Origin: Cryptomeria japonica
Taxonomy: Eukaryota; Streptophyta; Pinopsida; Cupressales; Cupressaceae
Assembly: GCF_030272615.1 (NCBI RefSeq)
Contig: NC_081413.1
Coordinates: 17,742,285 to 17,806,284 of the forward strand
DNA length: 64,000 nucleotides
Direction: 5' to 3'
Shown here in pieces: positions 1 through 12,341 of this stretch. The notes under the pieces are model-generated. The model ran no database searches. It worked only from the letters and a program-made list of their open reading frames with translations, and was not told the DNA's origin. Numbering within the stretch: position 1 is the first letter of the stretch; every line of letters begins with the position of its first letter. A program made the position numbers and the translations under genes.

Positions 1-539
1 ATCTTGTCGCTGGAGTTATTTTTCTTTGTTGTAGGTTTTTTCTACAAGTTGCATTTCATCCCTACTCAGCTTGCTACCTATATCCCTTGCGCAGATAGCC
101 ACGACACCTTTCACAAGCCTATAATCCCCAGATTGACATTTAGACCAAGTTGAACATAATTTATTTTGTACCCTAGTGTTGGCCTATCAAACATCTTTTC
201 CATGATCATGTTATGGTCGACTTAAGTGGATGAAATGTGTAGCGTGTAAAGCGTGTTTTGGATCGGCTCAATTATTGGAATGAAGGATATGCAACCGACA
301 TGAATCAAACATGGATCGATATAAATATGTATGATGTACTCTCTTTGGTGTGCGCAAGAGTAGTAATGACATTGATGATGATGATAGTGATGGTAATGAT
401 GTTGAGATAGAGACATTAGTAAGTAGTGATATGTGATTAAATCAAGAAGCGAATAATAGAAGAGCTAATGAAGTGTGCAGAATTTATTTATTGAGTCTAA
501 TTGGAACTGTGCTCCGTGAATTTTTGAGATGCAACTATA

Positions 540-870
540 ACAATTCATTTTGTATCTATTTCTAGGCAGTAAGGCCTTCGGTAGTGATCCTTGTTTGGGT
601 AGTGATCCCTCAAACAGTGAGTTGTGTAGTGAGCACTATTATAATATTTTATAACCAGTGATAAGATATTGAGAGTTAACCCTCTTCGTGGTTTTTCCCT
701 TACGGGTTTCCATGCAAAAATACTAGTGTCAAGTGTTATGTGTTGATTTCATAGTTTCCTTTCTCTTCACTGCAATTAATTATGTTATGTGGATGGTTAT
801 TTAAAAGTTTTAATGTGTTTAAGAGAATATTGATACCCCCCCCCTCTCTTAGTATTTTGGATGTTCAACA
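540..870 (+). repeat. 3' end of a copia-type LTR (remnant)
   Basis: This stretch ends in TTCAACA at 870 and carries the same ordered landmarks as the 3' portion of the LTRs of C, D, B, E and F. These are an inverted repeat CGTGG-TTTTTCCC-loop-GGGTTT-CCATG at 687-714, then a run of nine C (836-844), then CTCTCTTAGTATT shortly before the end. Orientation is therefore plus. I cannot place its left edge and found no second LTR, PBS or TSD, so it is either a solo LTR or a truncated end. Family membership rests on the shared landmarks, not on full alignment. Confidence 0.6.
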
Positions 871-1174
871 TCCTTAATCAAGAGAATGTCATTCCCTAAG
901 ATAGTTTTATTATCAACAATCTAAGAGAGATGCACATCTTAGATCACAAGGGTATTGAGTTGCTTTGGGAACTAACACAAATTGTTGGATGCATGTACCT
1001 TCCATTATGCCTTAACCTTAGGATGCACATCCATGCATCACTAGTTCTCAGTTGGGTGTTGCAATTCATGGGCTTTTGGTCCACATAGTTGATATTGGTC
1101 CTACTATTGATCCTTTATCTGCTAACACAAACTAGGCATCTACCATTCCTAGTATTAATGTTTCTCAAAATCCA

Positions 1175-2345
1175 TTGGGGTATCAAATTCTTCCTCTTAG
1201 CTCCACTCCTACTATTTTCATTGTTCATGTTGTTGCAGTTACTGCTACTATGGATAAAATTTCTACTACTTACGTTTCTATTGGCAAGGCTAATTTTCCC
1301 TTGCCTTCTCCACTAGGTAATGTTATCCATAATACCATATTGTATAACATAGGTCAAATGCAATCACATCTTTCCAATATGACCAATGCTACCACCTAGT
1401 CTTCTCTCACTTCATATTACTGTCGTAGATCAGTTGTCGTTCATATCCTAAATACTTCCCTACCCCAATGGGTCAAAATTTCTAAGTTCAAAAAATTTAA
1501 TGGTGATGGTGATTCACGACTACGTATCAATTCTTTCACTACACTTTGCAGTGATTTCCATCATTAGAACCATTTTCTAGAAAAGAAATTCTCATGAACC
1601 CTTAAGGGCACCAGACTAAAATTTTATTGTTCTTTGGCCAACAACTCCATCTATTGTTTTGATCAACTCGTGAATAATTTTCTCCAAAGTTTCCAGGCTA
1701 ATATTGGAAGCAAGGTCACTATCGTTGACCTTGTTAATTGTAAGGAATCGAAAGAGAAACTTATAGACTTTATCTCTCGTTATCAATTCATTTCTTCTAA
1801 GATCTCGTATGCCCTCCCTCATAGTGATCTCTAGATAATGTTCATCGGTAGTTTGCAGCTAGCATTGAGCAAGAAATTACCTTAGTCAAATGTTCTACCT
1901 TTTCTAATCTATGTACCGCACTTAGAGACTATTAGCACATGTTGGCTCAATTTGGAGCTCTTGCTTCAAACTCTCGAGTTGATCACTTTGGAGCTACATC
2001 CTCTTCTAGAGGATCTACGAAAAAAAATAGTGGATAATGTAATAAATATTCCTCAACTAATTGAGAAGAATACATTTCAGACATATTGTGATCTAGTTTT
2101 TACAAAACTCTCTAATTCTTATTTGAATGTATTATAAGAATTGCTCAAAGATAACCTAGTCGCCCCTCCAAATATTACCTTGCTCATAAGCAATAGACTA
2201 TACACCTATTGGTATGATGCATCTAAATTCTATCACTATCATCGTGTGCTAGGACATGACATTGAATGTTGTGTGCATTTGTGACACTTCATCTAGCACC
2301 ACATAGACAATGGTACTATCTAGGTTAGTGATAGAAAGAAGAACT
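1175..2345 (+). pseudogene. gag: Decayed Ty3/gypsy gag
   Basis: Gag is the capsid-nucleocapsid precursor that packages retrotransposon RNA. Here translation with several stops gives the usual gypsy gag core: a KFNGDGD start near 1497, then SIYCFDQLVNNFLQSFQ near 1648-1700, a FISRYQFISSKI segment near 1771 and a LPHSDL end near 1816. About 400 bases further on, a YHYHRVLGHDIECC segment (about 2230-2275) followed by HHIDNGTI matches the H/C-type finger and I-x-x-G tail of plant gypsy Gag C-termini. Stops at about 1564 and 1594 and others show it is dead. The longest open pieces are 61-74 codons (for example 1175-1399, 1634-1834, 1952-2137). No protease or reverse transcriptase follows. The LTR remnant ending at 870 is copia-like and probably unrelated. 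Confidence 0.7.
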
Positions 2346-4338
2346 ATAATAAGTGTAGCATCGTAAATTGTATCCTTACGCAATTTCTTGCTTATCTAGG
2401 CCCTATATTAGCATTCCTAGCCTTCTATTCCTGACATGCTTGATCCAACCCTTTTTCACATCTCATTCCAACTTCTCCTTTTTATTTTGGACATCAGGTC
2501 TCAATTTGAGGCAACATTGGAAGAAGCAAAGCACTTAGGGTGACCCACTCCTAGGATTGGGCCAATCAGGGCTTGCCCAGTGTTCAGGCCCAAATTTAAA
2601 TTAATTATGTTCAGTAAACTTGGTTAAGTGGGAATTTTTTTGCCTATGTCAACCTGCTTCAAATTTTTCACCCCAAAATGCTTGGGAGAGGTATGTAAGA
2701 AAGGTATCCTCCCTCATTTTGGGTAAGGTAATTAAGTGAAAAGAGACGACCGTGTGATACCAATTTCACACATCAAGTCCTCAAGAGGAAGAGATCAAAT
2801 ATCAAGGTATTGAATATTAGGAGTAATTTGCAGATCTATGCATTTATGATGGCATGCATGGTCTTCTCTTCCTAAAATCCAATACATTCAAGTCAACATC
2901 AAGCATCTTCATGAACATTTTGACACCAAGAAGGTTTATGAAGGTATAAGAATTCCTTTTTTAGTTCTAGCCTCTACTACTTAACAACATGCTTCAATTA
3001 AATTTCAATGATAATTCATAAAAATGGGGTTTGACTTTGGCAAACCCCTTTCTACCCAATATTTTTCCTCTTTTCTGTGTGCGGGAACAAGTGGCAGACC
3101 CACATAAATAGGTACAAAATTAATAGGAGGAGATCTACAATCTGCAATTCATTAGAGTTGAAACTATCAAGAGCAAGCTAAGTAGGGCATCTTAGTCCAA
3201 GGAGTAGGTCAAGTTAGGAGCCTCAGTCCCTCCAATTTCACTTGAAATTTAGTTTGTAGGTCAATTACAATCTTCTTTATCAATTCTTCTTCTATAATAT
3301 ATATGTCAATTACCAGTCTTCATGTGCATGCTAAAAACTATCATTTAAACCTATTTGGACCTACTTCTTGCATTCTTCATTTTCAATTGCATAGTAATAT
3401 TCCCCCAAAATGAAGGACTATTGTATTCACTTTGTGCTTAAACCATCTTGAGCCTAATGGATCATTCTCCTTCCAATGTAACTGCTTATACAATGAAATA
3501 GATTCCTTGATTGCATGCATAGACTTGTGAATCCCATTTCCCCTACCTTACATATTAGTGAACCCAATGTATCTTATGCTTACTTTTTGTTTTCAGGTCT
3601 TATTTATATGCATTTCAATAATGCCAAATTTTTTAAGGATTTAACAATGGACCCATACTTTAATAAAAAACTAAGATATTTTTAATCTTAGGGTAAGATG
3701 GCAAACTTTTAGAACCCAAATTTCTTGTATATAATCAACTCACACATACGAAGGTTGGAGTTTTGTAACACTGTCTATTATAACCAAAAAAATACCAAGG
3801 AAGGGGAGAGATATTTTATTGCAAATCCCAATAGAAGGTAACTCATGTTAGGAAAACACAATGTTTGAATTGGCCGCATGTATACATTCCAACATGGTTG
3901 CTACCTCGTTCGGTCTCACAAAAGTTGAAACCAGTATCATCTACAAACCTTCTTGGAGAATTCCATGGTATGTATTCAAAATTTGAATCAACTCCCAAAG
4001 GGATATCTTACTTGTAGTAACATAAATTTATTCAACAAGATCATACTCCTTACCAAAGTGTTGGGTAAGATGTGGTGTTGGAGGACGCGTAGGTTGATAA
4101 GAATGAAGAGAAGAAGAAGGGACAAATTACACAAGATTTTGTTGTTTCTTGTAATATATGTTTGAGCAACTACATGGTAACTTTGTTGTTGATTCATCTT
4201 ATATCTTTGGGTGATTTGTTTTGAGAAGTTTAAGATGGAGTTAGGAGGACTAGTTGGATTCTTATCACCTTTAAAAACAACCACTTGTTTGTTTTGAGGT
4301 TGAGGGGCATCATGACAAAGATGCACAATAATCTTAAG
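2346..4338. other. Intergenic, no gene; contains copy 1 of dispersed repeat R
   Basis: I see no supported gene. The part around 2990-3100 is similar to 29590-29700, sharing a GGTTTGACTT-GGCAAAC core and a TTTCTGTGTG...GGAACA block in the same order. This makes it a diverged copy of a dispersed plus-strand repeat, possibly the end of a gypsy LTR and leader. Open frames at 3953-4165 and 3988-4326 overlap on opposite strands and show no domain. Confidence 0.4.
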
Positions 4339-7300
4339 TGTAATACCCCTCTAACCCTCACATGATAAGGTAGGTATTGTGATATTTAAACTACTCTTAA
4401 TGTAAATAAAGCAAGTAATGAAATGAGAATCAATGTAGATTAGATGGAAAGGGGTGATTTCACATCATTGGAGAATCATGTGATTTTAAAATCCCCTTCC
4501 AATGAGTTTAATATTTGGTTGCTTATATGTATATAACGATGCTTAAGTTTAATGTGTAAATGTCCTGGCTATGCTAATTAGGAGGTGGCATTGTTATGTT
4601 ACTATTTTAATGTTATAATGAGTAGTTGACAAGTGCATTTTCTAATCATGTTTTCTTTGTGATCACTTTTGAGAAATGTACTATGTTCTAGGGTAAACCC
4701 TTTTATGTTTGTTCTTGACTATGATCTTTTGGACTCATGTTGAATTTAGTGTCATATTGTAGGCATACTCAATTGATTTAAGGGTGGTTTCTTATGTATA
4801 ATAGATCTATGTTTTAGGACATGACTATGGGGTGATGATTTATAGAATCTTTTGGTAGTATTAGGGTATTGATGCTTTTGTCACTTGATGATTAGATGTG
4901 AGATGAAGTATTATAGTTATGAGGTTTTATGATCATGAGGACTTATGATGATGTTAGGGGTATATGTTATAATTCCTTGATGGCAAAATGTTGGATGATG
5001 TTTTATGTCTAACGATGATGATATTACTATGATGTATTGCAATATGCTAACCCATGTTTCAGGTGCTGCTATTGGAGAAGGATAATGAGTACTAATGTTA
5101 TTTGATGTTATTAGATTAGATTATTGTTATCATGTTTATCCATGTATTTAGGTGTGAAAGGGATGATACTGTATCACTCATTCATGAGTATCTACGATGT
5201 TTCGATTCCCCTTCACCAATTATATGTATATGTATGCGATACACCTAAATTATATTGTGTAGGATGTAGGTACTAAGCATCAACTGCACCTGATTTTATA
5301 GGTTTGAGTGTGCCTAACAATCCCTGATGGTGGTATGGAGATAGCATAAAGGCCCAAATTGACTTAGCTCTAACCACTACCCCATAGTAGGACAATCATC
5401 ATTTGTCATGTGTTTGCCTGTTCGAATAGCCATAAAGGAAATATTCAAATCCCTGTGTCAGTGGTCCTGAGTATGTGATGGATGGTGTTTTCTATGTTAT
5501 GTCTTGTGTTTTCTTGTGTGGTGTTTTATTTATATTTTGAGTTGATATTATTATTTAAGGAGATTTCTTATGTTTATTAATATTGTTCTTAAAATAATCA
5601 TATAACTATATGTTATAATTCACTTATGTTACTAGTAAATATGAGATTATGGTTATGTGAGTTTTATATGATAATGGTTAAATAAATATATGTGTTGATT
5701 TATTTGTGTTATCTCTTTGGTATGGAGATGGTATTTATATTTTGATTATGATATTTTATTGCTTATTATTTGGTGGGAATTTGGTTATCCATTTTATGCA
5801 ACCCCTTTTAATTATAAGCTATTTTAATGAGTTTATTTTGTTATGATGGTTGGATTTTCATTTGATGGCTTTTGATAGGGAAGTATATTGGTTTCTTTTG
5901 ATTTTTTAGAGGATGTGGGCATTTAATTTTGGGGATTTATTGTTGGAGTTCTTTTTGGAATTGAATGGCATCTTTGTGAGAAGGTTTTTGGGAAAAAAAA
6001 TTGTGGATTGTTTTTACAAATTGGAAGGAGATTGTTATAGAGATTGTTTAGGATGTGTGGTTGAGGAATTTAAACTTTAAATGTTTTGTATACCTTGATC
6101 TCTGATTGGAATTCTTTTTGGAAATTTTGGGGGGTTTTGGAGAAGATTGGTGAGAGAAATCTCAATCGAATTGTGTAGAGATTTTGAGCTCGATCTGAAG
6201 AGAAATTTTGGTATCGATTCGACTTGATTTCAAGAGGATTATTCATGGATTATTACGGTTTTTTATGTTTTTGAAGTGGATTTTGGTTGGAGGTTTCATT
6301 TCAATTTTATTTTCCTTCTTCTTCTTTCATTGTTCTTCAAATTTAGAGATAAGGCTTCTTCATCACGCTTTCATTTTTCTTTGTGTTGTTTTCAAGCATA
6401 GTGTATGGATTTTTTATTGTGTTGGGTCTTATATATATGTTTCAAAAAAAAATTGTTGTTATTATGATTTTAATTATATTTATATGCTATTATTTTCACT
6501 TGCAGTTCACACAAATTTAGTTTGTGGTGTTTTAGGTGAATCAGGTGGTGTAGTTTTATCATAGTTTTGTGGGTTTGGTAGAGATTTTGGAAATAAAATA
6601 TATATCTTTTGCTACTCTGGTAGATTAGATTTCAGACCTGTAATTTTTTTTTTTAATATCAGAAAGTACATTCTCATGGTGTTCTATAAGATCGCATTCA
6701 ATTTGGTGTTTCTTTGTGCAAGAGTAGTTGTCTAGTTTTGATGTTTTCTATAGATTTGGCAAGTTAATTTGTGAATCCATTTTCAGATCTAAAATAAATA
6801 ATTAATATATTGTTGAGGGAATATTAGGATAAGAATTAAATCCAAAATATTCTTTTGGGGACTTTTAAGTTTGAGGCCATACTTGTGGTTTTGTCCAGTT
6901 GACCCCTAGTTAGTTCCAGAGGCTTGTTTAGGACTTGTTCCTATTGATCATGTTTTTGGTTAGTATGGCTTGATTTGGAATTGGATTGGTGATCATGTGC
7001 CCAATCCTATATTTTTATGATAAAGAATCAGTTCTTATGCATATATTTGCAAATTCAGGACTTAACCCTTTGTTGATAGGGTCATGTGGAAGTCCTATTT
7101 CAGTTTATGTGATATTTTCTTACGAGATGGAATTGTGATGATTCATTATATGTACCATGGATATTATGATGATGCAGTAATCATATTTTAAAACCCTAGG
7201 TTAGAGGTACATTTTAGGGGGAGTGGCTCTCAATGGGGGTTGGGGCTCTAAAGTGGCTAGCCAGGGTAACTCATTGAGGGTTGTCTTAATCAAGTGATAA

Positions 7301-7464
7301 CTTAATTAATGAAATGGGGAAAAAGTAAACATTAATCAAGATAATTTTGATGCCCCGCCCATGGCCTTATTGCTCATACAAACTAAGTATGGGAGTGGGA
7401 ATGCATGTCCATATAGGGGGTGTTGGGAGCTGGCATGATTGCTTGTCCGTCTAGGGGGCGTTTG

Positions 7465-7865
7465 TGTTAGGGTTTCAAGAAGATCTGAAGCAAATATGAA
7501 CTAACAATTATATGCAGATTTAAATACAAAAGATAAAGAAATAAAACAGGACACAGATAACATAGAGATTTAACGTGGTTCACCCAGAATGGGTTACGTC
7601 CACCATACACAGCCGTCCAATCTTTCTTATTATCCAGCAAAAACAGTACATCAACCTTACAATGCCTTAAGCATCCCAGCCGATTATAACATGCATTTTT
7701 TAGGGCAAAAACAAAGTCGACCTTTTTAGGGTTTTATTACAATGTCGGTTTTCATCAACGAAAAAAATGACAAAAAAAATTTCTCAGGGGCTACCGCCCC
7801 CAGACCCCGACGAGGATACGTGTTGAGTGTATAGTACTTTGTTGATCAGTCACCACATTTCAACA
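7465..7865 (-). repeat. Element A 3' LTR (left copy)
   Basis: The LTR is 401 bp and, read on plus, starts TGTTAGGG and ends TTTCAACA. It carries a GTGG...CCAC hairpin at 7574-7604. It keeps a GC-rich stretch of about 50 bp (about 7767-7816, with GGGGCTACCGCCCCC) that the other LTR has lost. That stretch resembles a widespread plant LTR module, so deletion in the right copy is likelier than insertion here. Confidence 0.95.
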
Positions 7866-7925
7866 ATCTCCCACTTGGAGACTGATCAGGCTCCACACCG
7901 AACAATCTCCCACTTGGAGACTGAT
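7862..7925 (-). other. Element A polypurine tract, duplicated
   Basis: The plus strand has AACAATCTCCCACTTGGAG twice (starting at 7862 and 7901), each followed by ACTGAT. On the minus strand this is a purine run CCAAGTGGGAGAT directly abutting the 3' LTR, the normal site for priming second-strand DNA. The inner copy sits 39 bases away, so either could have served. Confidence 0.85.
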
Positions 7926-8001
7926 ATTACACAACACCACTGTACATGCAACATCTGTTGGATAAAACACTAGGACTCGACTGGTATAAATTCCACAATT
8001 A

Positions 8002-8757
8002 TCAATCAAGAAGACCAATAGAAAATGATGAAGAAATCAGCTTCTCCTGTGGAACTGCCTTTGTGAACATATCGGCAGGATTCTCACTTGTGTGAATCTT
8101 CTCAAGCCGTAACTGACCCTCCTCCAAAACAGTCCGGATGAAGTGGTACCTGAGCTGAATGTGCTTTGTCCTTGAATGAAAAGCAGAGTTCTTCGCAAGA
8201 TGAATGGCACTCTGGCTATCAGTATATAATGGGCTATCCTCTTGTGTCTGACCCAATTCCTCTAGAAAACATTGCAACCAAATCATCTCCTTGTTGGCTT
8301 TTGTAGCAGCAACATACTCAGCTTCAGTGGTTGAAAGTGCAACAACCTTTTGTAGCCTAGAAATCCAACTGACTGCAGTTCCCCCTATAGTAAAAACATA
8401 CCCTGTAGTACTCCTCCGTGAATCAATATCACCCGCCAGATCAGAGTCAACAAATCCACTTAGAGAAACATTAGATCCTTTGAAACATAATGCCTTCATA
8501 GTAGTTCCTTTCAAATATCGAAGAATCCATTTCACAACATTCCAATGTTCCATACCCGGATTACTCATAAACCTGCTCACAACTCCCACTGCATGTGCAA
8601 TATCTGGCCTTGTGCATACCATTGCATACATCAGACTGCCAACAGCTGATGAATACGGGATGTTAGACATTTTATTAACCTCTTCCTGTGTCTTTGGGCA
8701 CATCTCCTTAGTCAATTTGAAATGACTATCCAAAGGTGTACTAACTACTTTTGCATC
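8002..8757 (-). pseudogene. pol: Element A RNase H and C-terminal RT connection
   Basis: RNase H degrades the RNA of the RNA-DNA hybrid during reverse transcription. The 243-codon open stretch (8002-8733) begins just after the TAG at 8758-8760. Its first 60 residues are the conserved copia region before RNase H (YSSAVGSLMYAMVCTRPDI). The RNase H motifs follow with all acidic residues visible: FVDSDLAGD (about residue 96), STTEAEY (about 137), YTDSQSA (about 171) and ENPADMFTK near the end. The product would end in SIGLLD, about 140 bases before the 3' LTR. Apart from the upstream stop this domain looks intact. Confidence 0.9.
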
Positions 8758-9762
8758 CTACATGTTAAATCTTTTCAACACCTTCTTTATATACTCACTT
8801 TGGGACAAATTCAAGGTTCTATTTTTCCTGTCCCGTGTAATCCTCATACCAAGAATTTTCTTAGCTGCACCCAAATCCTTCATAGCAAATGACCTAGCTA
8901 ATTTCTGTTTAAGATCATTTATATGTTGCATGTTAGACCCAGCAACAAGCATGTCATCAACATAAAGCAACATGATAATATAACTGTCATTATCAAATCT
9001 CTTAAAATATACACAATGATCAGAATGACATCTATGATAACTGTGTTCAGCCATGAAACTATCAAATTTTAAATACCATTGTCGGGGTGCTTGCTTTAGG
9101 CCATACAGACTTTTCTTCAACCTGCACACCAAGTTCTCCTTACCTTTGACCTCATATCCCTGTGGTTGCAACATGTAAATTTCCTCCTCCAAATCTCCAT
9201 AGAGAAAAACTGTTTTGACATCTAATTGTTCAAGATGTAAATCATCTGTAGCCACAAGACTAAGTACAGTTCTAATTGAAGTCATTTTTACAACTGCAGA
9301 AAATATTTCATCATAATCTATACCCTTTTTCTGTGCAAAACCTTTTACCACAAGTCTGGCCTTGTATCTTTTCTGACCTCCTTCCTCCTCCTTCAGCTGA
9401 TAAACCCATTTGTTAGGCAAGGCTCTTTTTTCTATAGGTAAAGGGACTAAGTCCCAAGTCTTATTTTTCATCAAGGAGTCCATCTCCTCTTTCATGCCTA
9501 GCTCCCACTGTTGTTTGGCATCTACCTGCATTGCTTCTTCATATTCTTCTAGTTCACCATAATCCATTAATAAAATAGAATACAAAGAAGGAGAAAATCT
9601 TTCAGGGGGTCTACTTGTCCTCGTAGAATGTCTAACACTTGCAAGAGTTTGTGGGACAATCTGTTGTTGCTGAGCATCAGGGACCTGTGGCATTTCATTT
9701 TCAGGAATCTCATCCAACACCACATATTCTTGTTTGTCCTGTTCATGCTTCTTTTCCTGCAT
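8758..9762 (-). pseudogene. pol: Element A reverse transcriptase
   Basis: The domain copies element RNA into DNA. The 334-codon open stretch holds the standard copia RT landmarks: W-x-L-V at about residues 103-107, NKWVYQLK at 117-124, the first catalytic aspartate in LEQLDVKTVFLYGDLEEE (D191), YGLKQAPRQWY at 220-230 and the catalytic YVDD at 267-270. Residues 1-90 are the variable acidic linker after integrase. It is bounded by in-frame TAG codons at 9763-9765 and 8758-8760, each where relatives carry a coding codon, so the polyprotein frame is continuous but interrupted. The catalytic residues are present. Confidence 0.93.
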
Positions 9763-10509
9763 CTATTCTTTATACATAACCTTCTCATTGAATATAACAT
9801 CTCTACTTCTAATTATTTTCTTATTTTCAAAATCCCATAACCGATAGCCATATTCATGTATCCCATATCCAATGAAGGTACATTTCTGAGATTTAGCATC
9901 AAGCTTGGTTCTGTTTTCTTTATCAACATGGACAAAAGCTTCGCAACCAAAAGTTTTTAGAAAAGAATAATTTACCTTTTTACTAGTCCATGCCTCCTTT
10001 GGAATACCACCATCCAAAGGGGTTGAAGGTCCTCTATTTATCAAATAGACAGCAGTATGTATAGCATCTGCCCAAAAATGTAAGGGCAATCCAGCATGCA
10101 ATCTTATGCTCCTCGCGTGTTCCATGATAGTCCTATTCATTCTCTCTGACACACCATTTTCCTGTGGAGTTCCTGGAACTGTCTTCTACTTTCGAATCCC
10201 ATTTAAGGAGCAGTAATCTTCAAATGCTTTGCTGCAATACTCACCTCCATTATCTAATCTGAGACACTTCAACCTTTTTCATGTCTCATTCTCAACCAAA
10301 GCTTTCCATTTCTTAAAAGTTTCAAAAACATCTGATTTTTTCTTTAGGAAATATACCCATGTTTTTCTGGTTGAGTCATCAATAAAAATAACATAATAAC
10401 AAGAGCCACCAAGAGATGATACTTGAGCCGGTCCCCATACATCTGAATGTACAAGCTCTAACTTCTCACTCTTCTTCTCTTTCCCAACCTTGAGAAATCT
10501 GACTCTTTT
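9763..10509 (-). pseudogene. pol: Element A integrase core and C-terminal region
   Basis: Integrase inserts the DNA copy into the genome. Downstream of the TAG at 10510-10512 the same frame reads [10 protein letters not shown] (first catalytic Asp), [17 protein letters not shown], then LRLDNGGEY (second Asp) and PGTPQENGVSERMNR (catalytic Glu region). It goes on through HFWADAIHTAVYLINRGPS and the GKD-like FGCEAFVHV segment. In-frame TGA at 10279-10281 and TAG at 10186-10188 break the core. The last open piece (9763-10152, 129 codons) is the C-terminal half. Confidence 0.9.
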
Positions 10510-11928
10510 CTATTTACCATAAACACAGTTTTCATAGAACTCTAAATCAATCTTCTTTAGTCCTAGCAATAGATTTTTGGAGTGAAGGATTTTCATCCCT
10601 TTCTGACTCATGTGCCCAAGCCTATGGTGCCACATTATCGAATCTGTTCTTGCAACATTTATTGTTGTTGTTCCTGCAGTAACTTTATCTGTAGCAGCTA
10701 AGGTAGAGTAAGTGTTACCAGTACACAGATATAATGTGCCTACCTTTGCACCTTTAGCTACTACTAATGATCCTTTAGTGACCTTCCACATATTGTCTGA
10801 GAAGGTAACTATGCAACCTTCACTACCTAGTTGCCCTGCAAAAATTAAATTTCTTCTTAAATTAGGAACATGTCTTACCTCTTGCAGAAACCAATCATTA
10901 CCATTCTGCAACTTGATCTTTATCTTTCCTTTTCCAACAATTTGACAGGGCTCATCATCACCCAAATATACCTGTCCAAAATCACCTTGAACATAATCTA
11001 GAAAATATTTTCTATGGGGTGTAGCATGAAATGAAGCCCCAGAATCTATTACCCAGGAATCATTAACATTATCCAAACATAAGATTAAAGCATCTTGTAA
11101 AGTATTACTTGCAATATTAGCTTCCTTACTATCATTTTCATTTTTGTCTCCTTCTTTGTTTTTCTGAGACCAACAGTCTTTCTTTAGATGACCAGGCTTT
11201 CCGCAGTACCAGCAATCTTTCTTTCCTCTAGATTGAGAGCATCCTTTCTTTGACTTCCCTCGTGACTTCTCATTCCCATGGCCTTTTCCTCTTTCCTTTG
11301 ATCTTCCTCTGTTCTCCACATTCAAAACACTACCCGATGATGTTGGAGTCTCACCTGTGCTTTTCCTTTGCATTTCCTCGCTTAGGATAACACCAACAAT
11401 ATCATCAAATACCAAAGTATTTTTACCAGAGACAGAGTTACTTACAACCATAACCACACTATTCCAGCTTTCTGGCAAAGAACATAAAATCAAGAGAGCC
11501 CTAACCTCTTCTGCAAAGGTAATTTTTACCGAAGACAATTGACTGGTAATTGTATTAAATTCATTTAAGTGCTCCGCTACAGATCCTCCTTCACTCATTT
11601 TCAAATTAAACAAACGCTTCATAAGAAATGCCTTATTCGAAGCCGAGGGTTTCTCATACAACTTAGCCAATGTTGCCATCAAATCTACAGTCGTTTTTGC
11701 TTCTATTATATTGAATGCTACAGACGGTGCGAGGCACAATCGAATAGATCCCAGTGCCTTTCTATCTAAAATGTCCCACTCTTCATCTGACATTGTGCTC
11801 GGTTTCTTTGCCTTTCCTTCCAATGGCTGCCACAAATCCTTTTGATACAGGTAATCCTCCATCTGCATTTTCCATTACTGATAATTCTGGCCGTTAAACT
11901 TTTTGACCTTGAATTTGGAATCCTCCAT
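10510..11928 (-). pseudogene. gag: Element A Gag, protease and pre-integrase zinc finger
   Basis: The natural start is the ATG at 11928. After 17 codons a TAA (11875-11877) interrupts, and the frame is then open for 452 codons from 11868. Numbered from there, residues 1-150 are the UBN2-type Gag. A Lys/Arg-rich stretch (186-217) leads to a CX2CX4HX4C zinc knuckle (C219, C222, H227, C232). The aspartic protease motif WVIDSGAS has D275, and the pre-integrase finger has WHHRLGH at 413-419. The distal finger has one cysteine replaced by tyrosine (FYENCVYGK, 444-452), and a TAG then stops the frame. Confidence 0.93.
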
Positions 11929-11974
11929 TGCTCCCACTCAAATCTGAAAGTCCTACCAATTTACAGAAAACCTT

Positions 11975-11986
11975 GCTCTGATACCA
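11975..11986 (-). other. Element A primer-binding site
   Basis: On the minus strand the 12 bases read TGGTATCAGAGC, complementary to the 3' end of plant initiator-Met tRNA, two bases inside the 5' LTR. This fixes the orientation and the LTR edge. Confidence 0.95.
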
Positions 11987-11988
11987 AT

Positions 11989-12341
11989 TGTTAGGGTTTC
12001 AAGCAAATCTGAAGCAAATATGAACTAACAATTATATGCAGATTTAAATACAAAAGATAAAGAAATAAAACAAGACACAGATAACACAGAGATTTAACGT
12101 GGTTCACCCAGAATGGGTTACGTCCACCATACACAGCCGTCCAATCTTTCTTATTATCTAGCAAAAATAGTACATCAACCTTACAATGCCTTAAGCATCC
12201 CAGCCGCTTATAACATGTGTTTTTTAGGGCAAAAACAAAGTCGGCCTTTTTAGGGTTTTATTACAATGTTGGTTTTCATCAACGAACAAGGAAACATGCT
12301 GAGTGTACAGTACTTTGTTGATCAGTCACCACATTTCAACA
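11989..12341 (-). repeat. Element A 5' LTR (right copy)
   Basis: The 353-bp LTR runs from TGTTAGGG to TTTCAACA on plus. It is about 48 bp shorter than its partner through loss of a GC-rich module. The R-U5 hairpin GTGG...CCC...GGG...CCAC lies at 12098-12127. It is followed by TSD GTTTG at 12342-12346. Confidence 0.95.

Larger units (their letters stand above)
7465..12341 (-). mobile_element. Element A: complete Tnt1-like Ty1/copia retrotransposon, inactive
   Basis: The 4877-bp element has TG...CA LTRs and a perfect 5-bp TSD GTTTG (7460-7464 and 12342-12346). It has an initiator-Met PBS next to the right LTR, a PPT next to the left LTR, and gag-protease-integrase-RT-RNase H order on the minus strand. 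Integrase before RT is the copia hallmark. All coding parts lie in one reading frame, as in Tnt1-type elements. Six in-frame stops (minus strand) silence it: TAA 11875-11877, TAG 10510-10512, TGA 10279-10281, TAG 10186-10188, TAG 9763-9765 and TAG 8758-8760. By hand the alignable parts of the LTRs differ at about 12 of 300 positions, so insertion is fairly old but younger than the surrounding repeat. Confidence 0.95.

Noticed and set aside
3988-4326. 112-codon minus frame
   Set aside because: No domain, overlaps another open frame on the opposite strand, next to repeat edges.
6208-6564. 118-codon hydrophobic plus-strand frame
   Set aside because: T-rich chance frame inside the candidate solo LTR; no motif, and no conserved partner seen.
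8291-8725. 144-codon plus-strand frame
   Set aside because: Antisense shadow of element A RNase H, which has all its catalytic motifs on minus.
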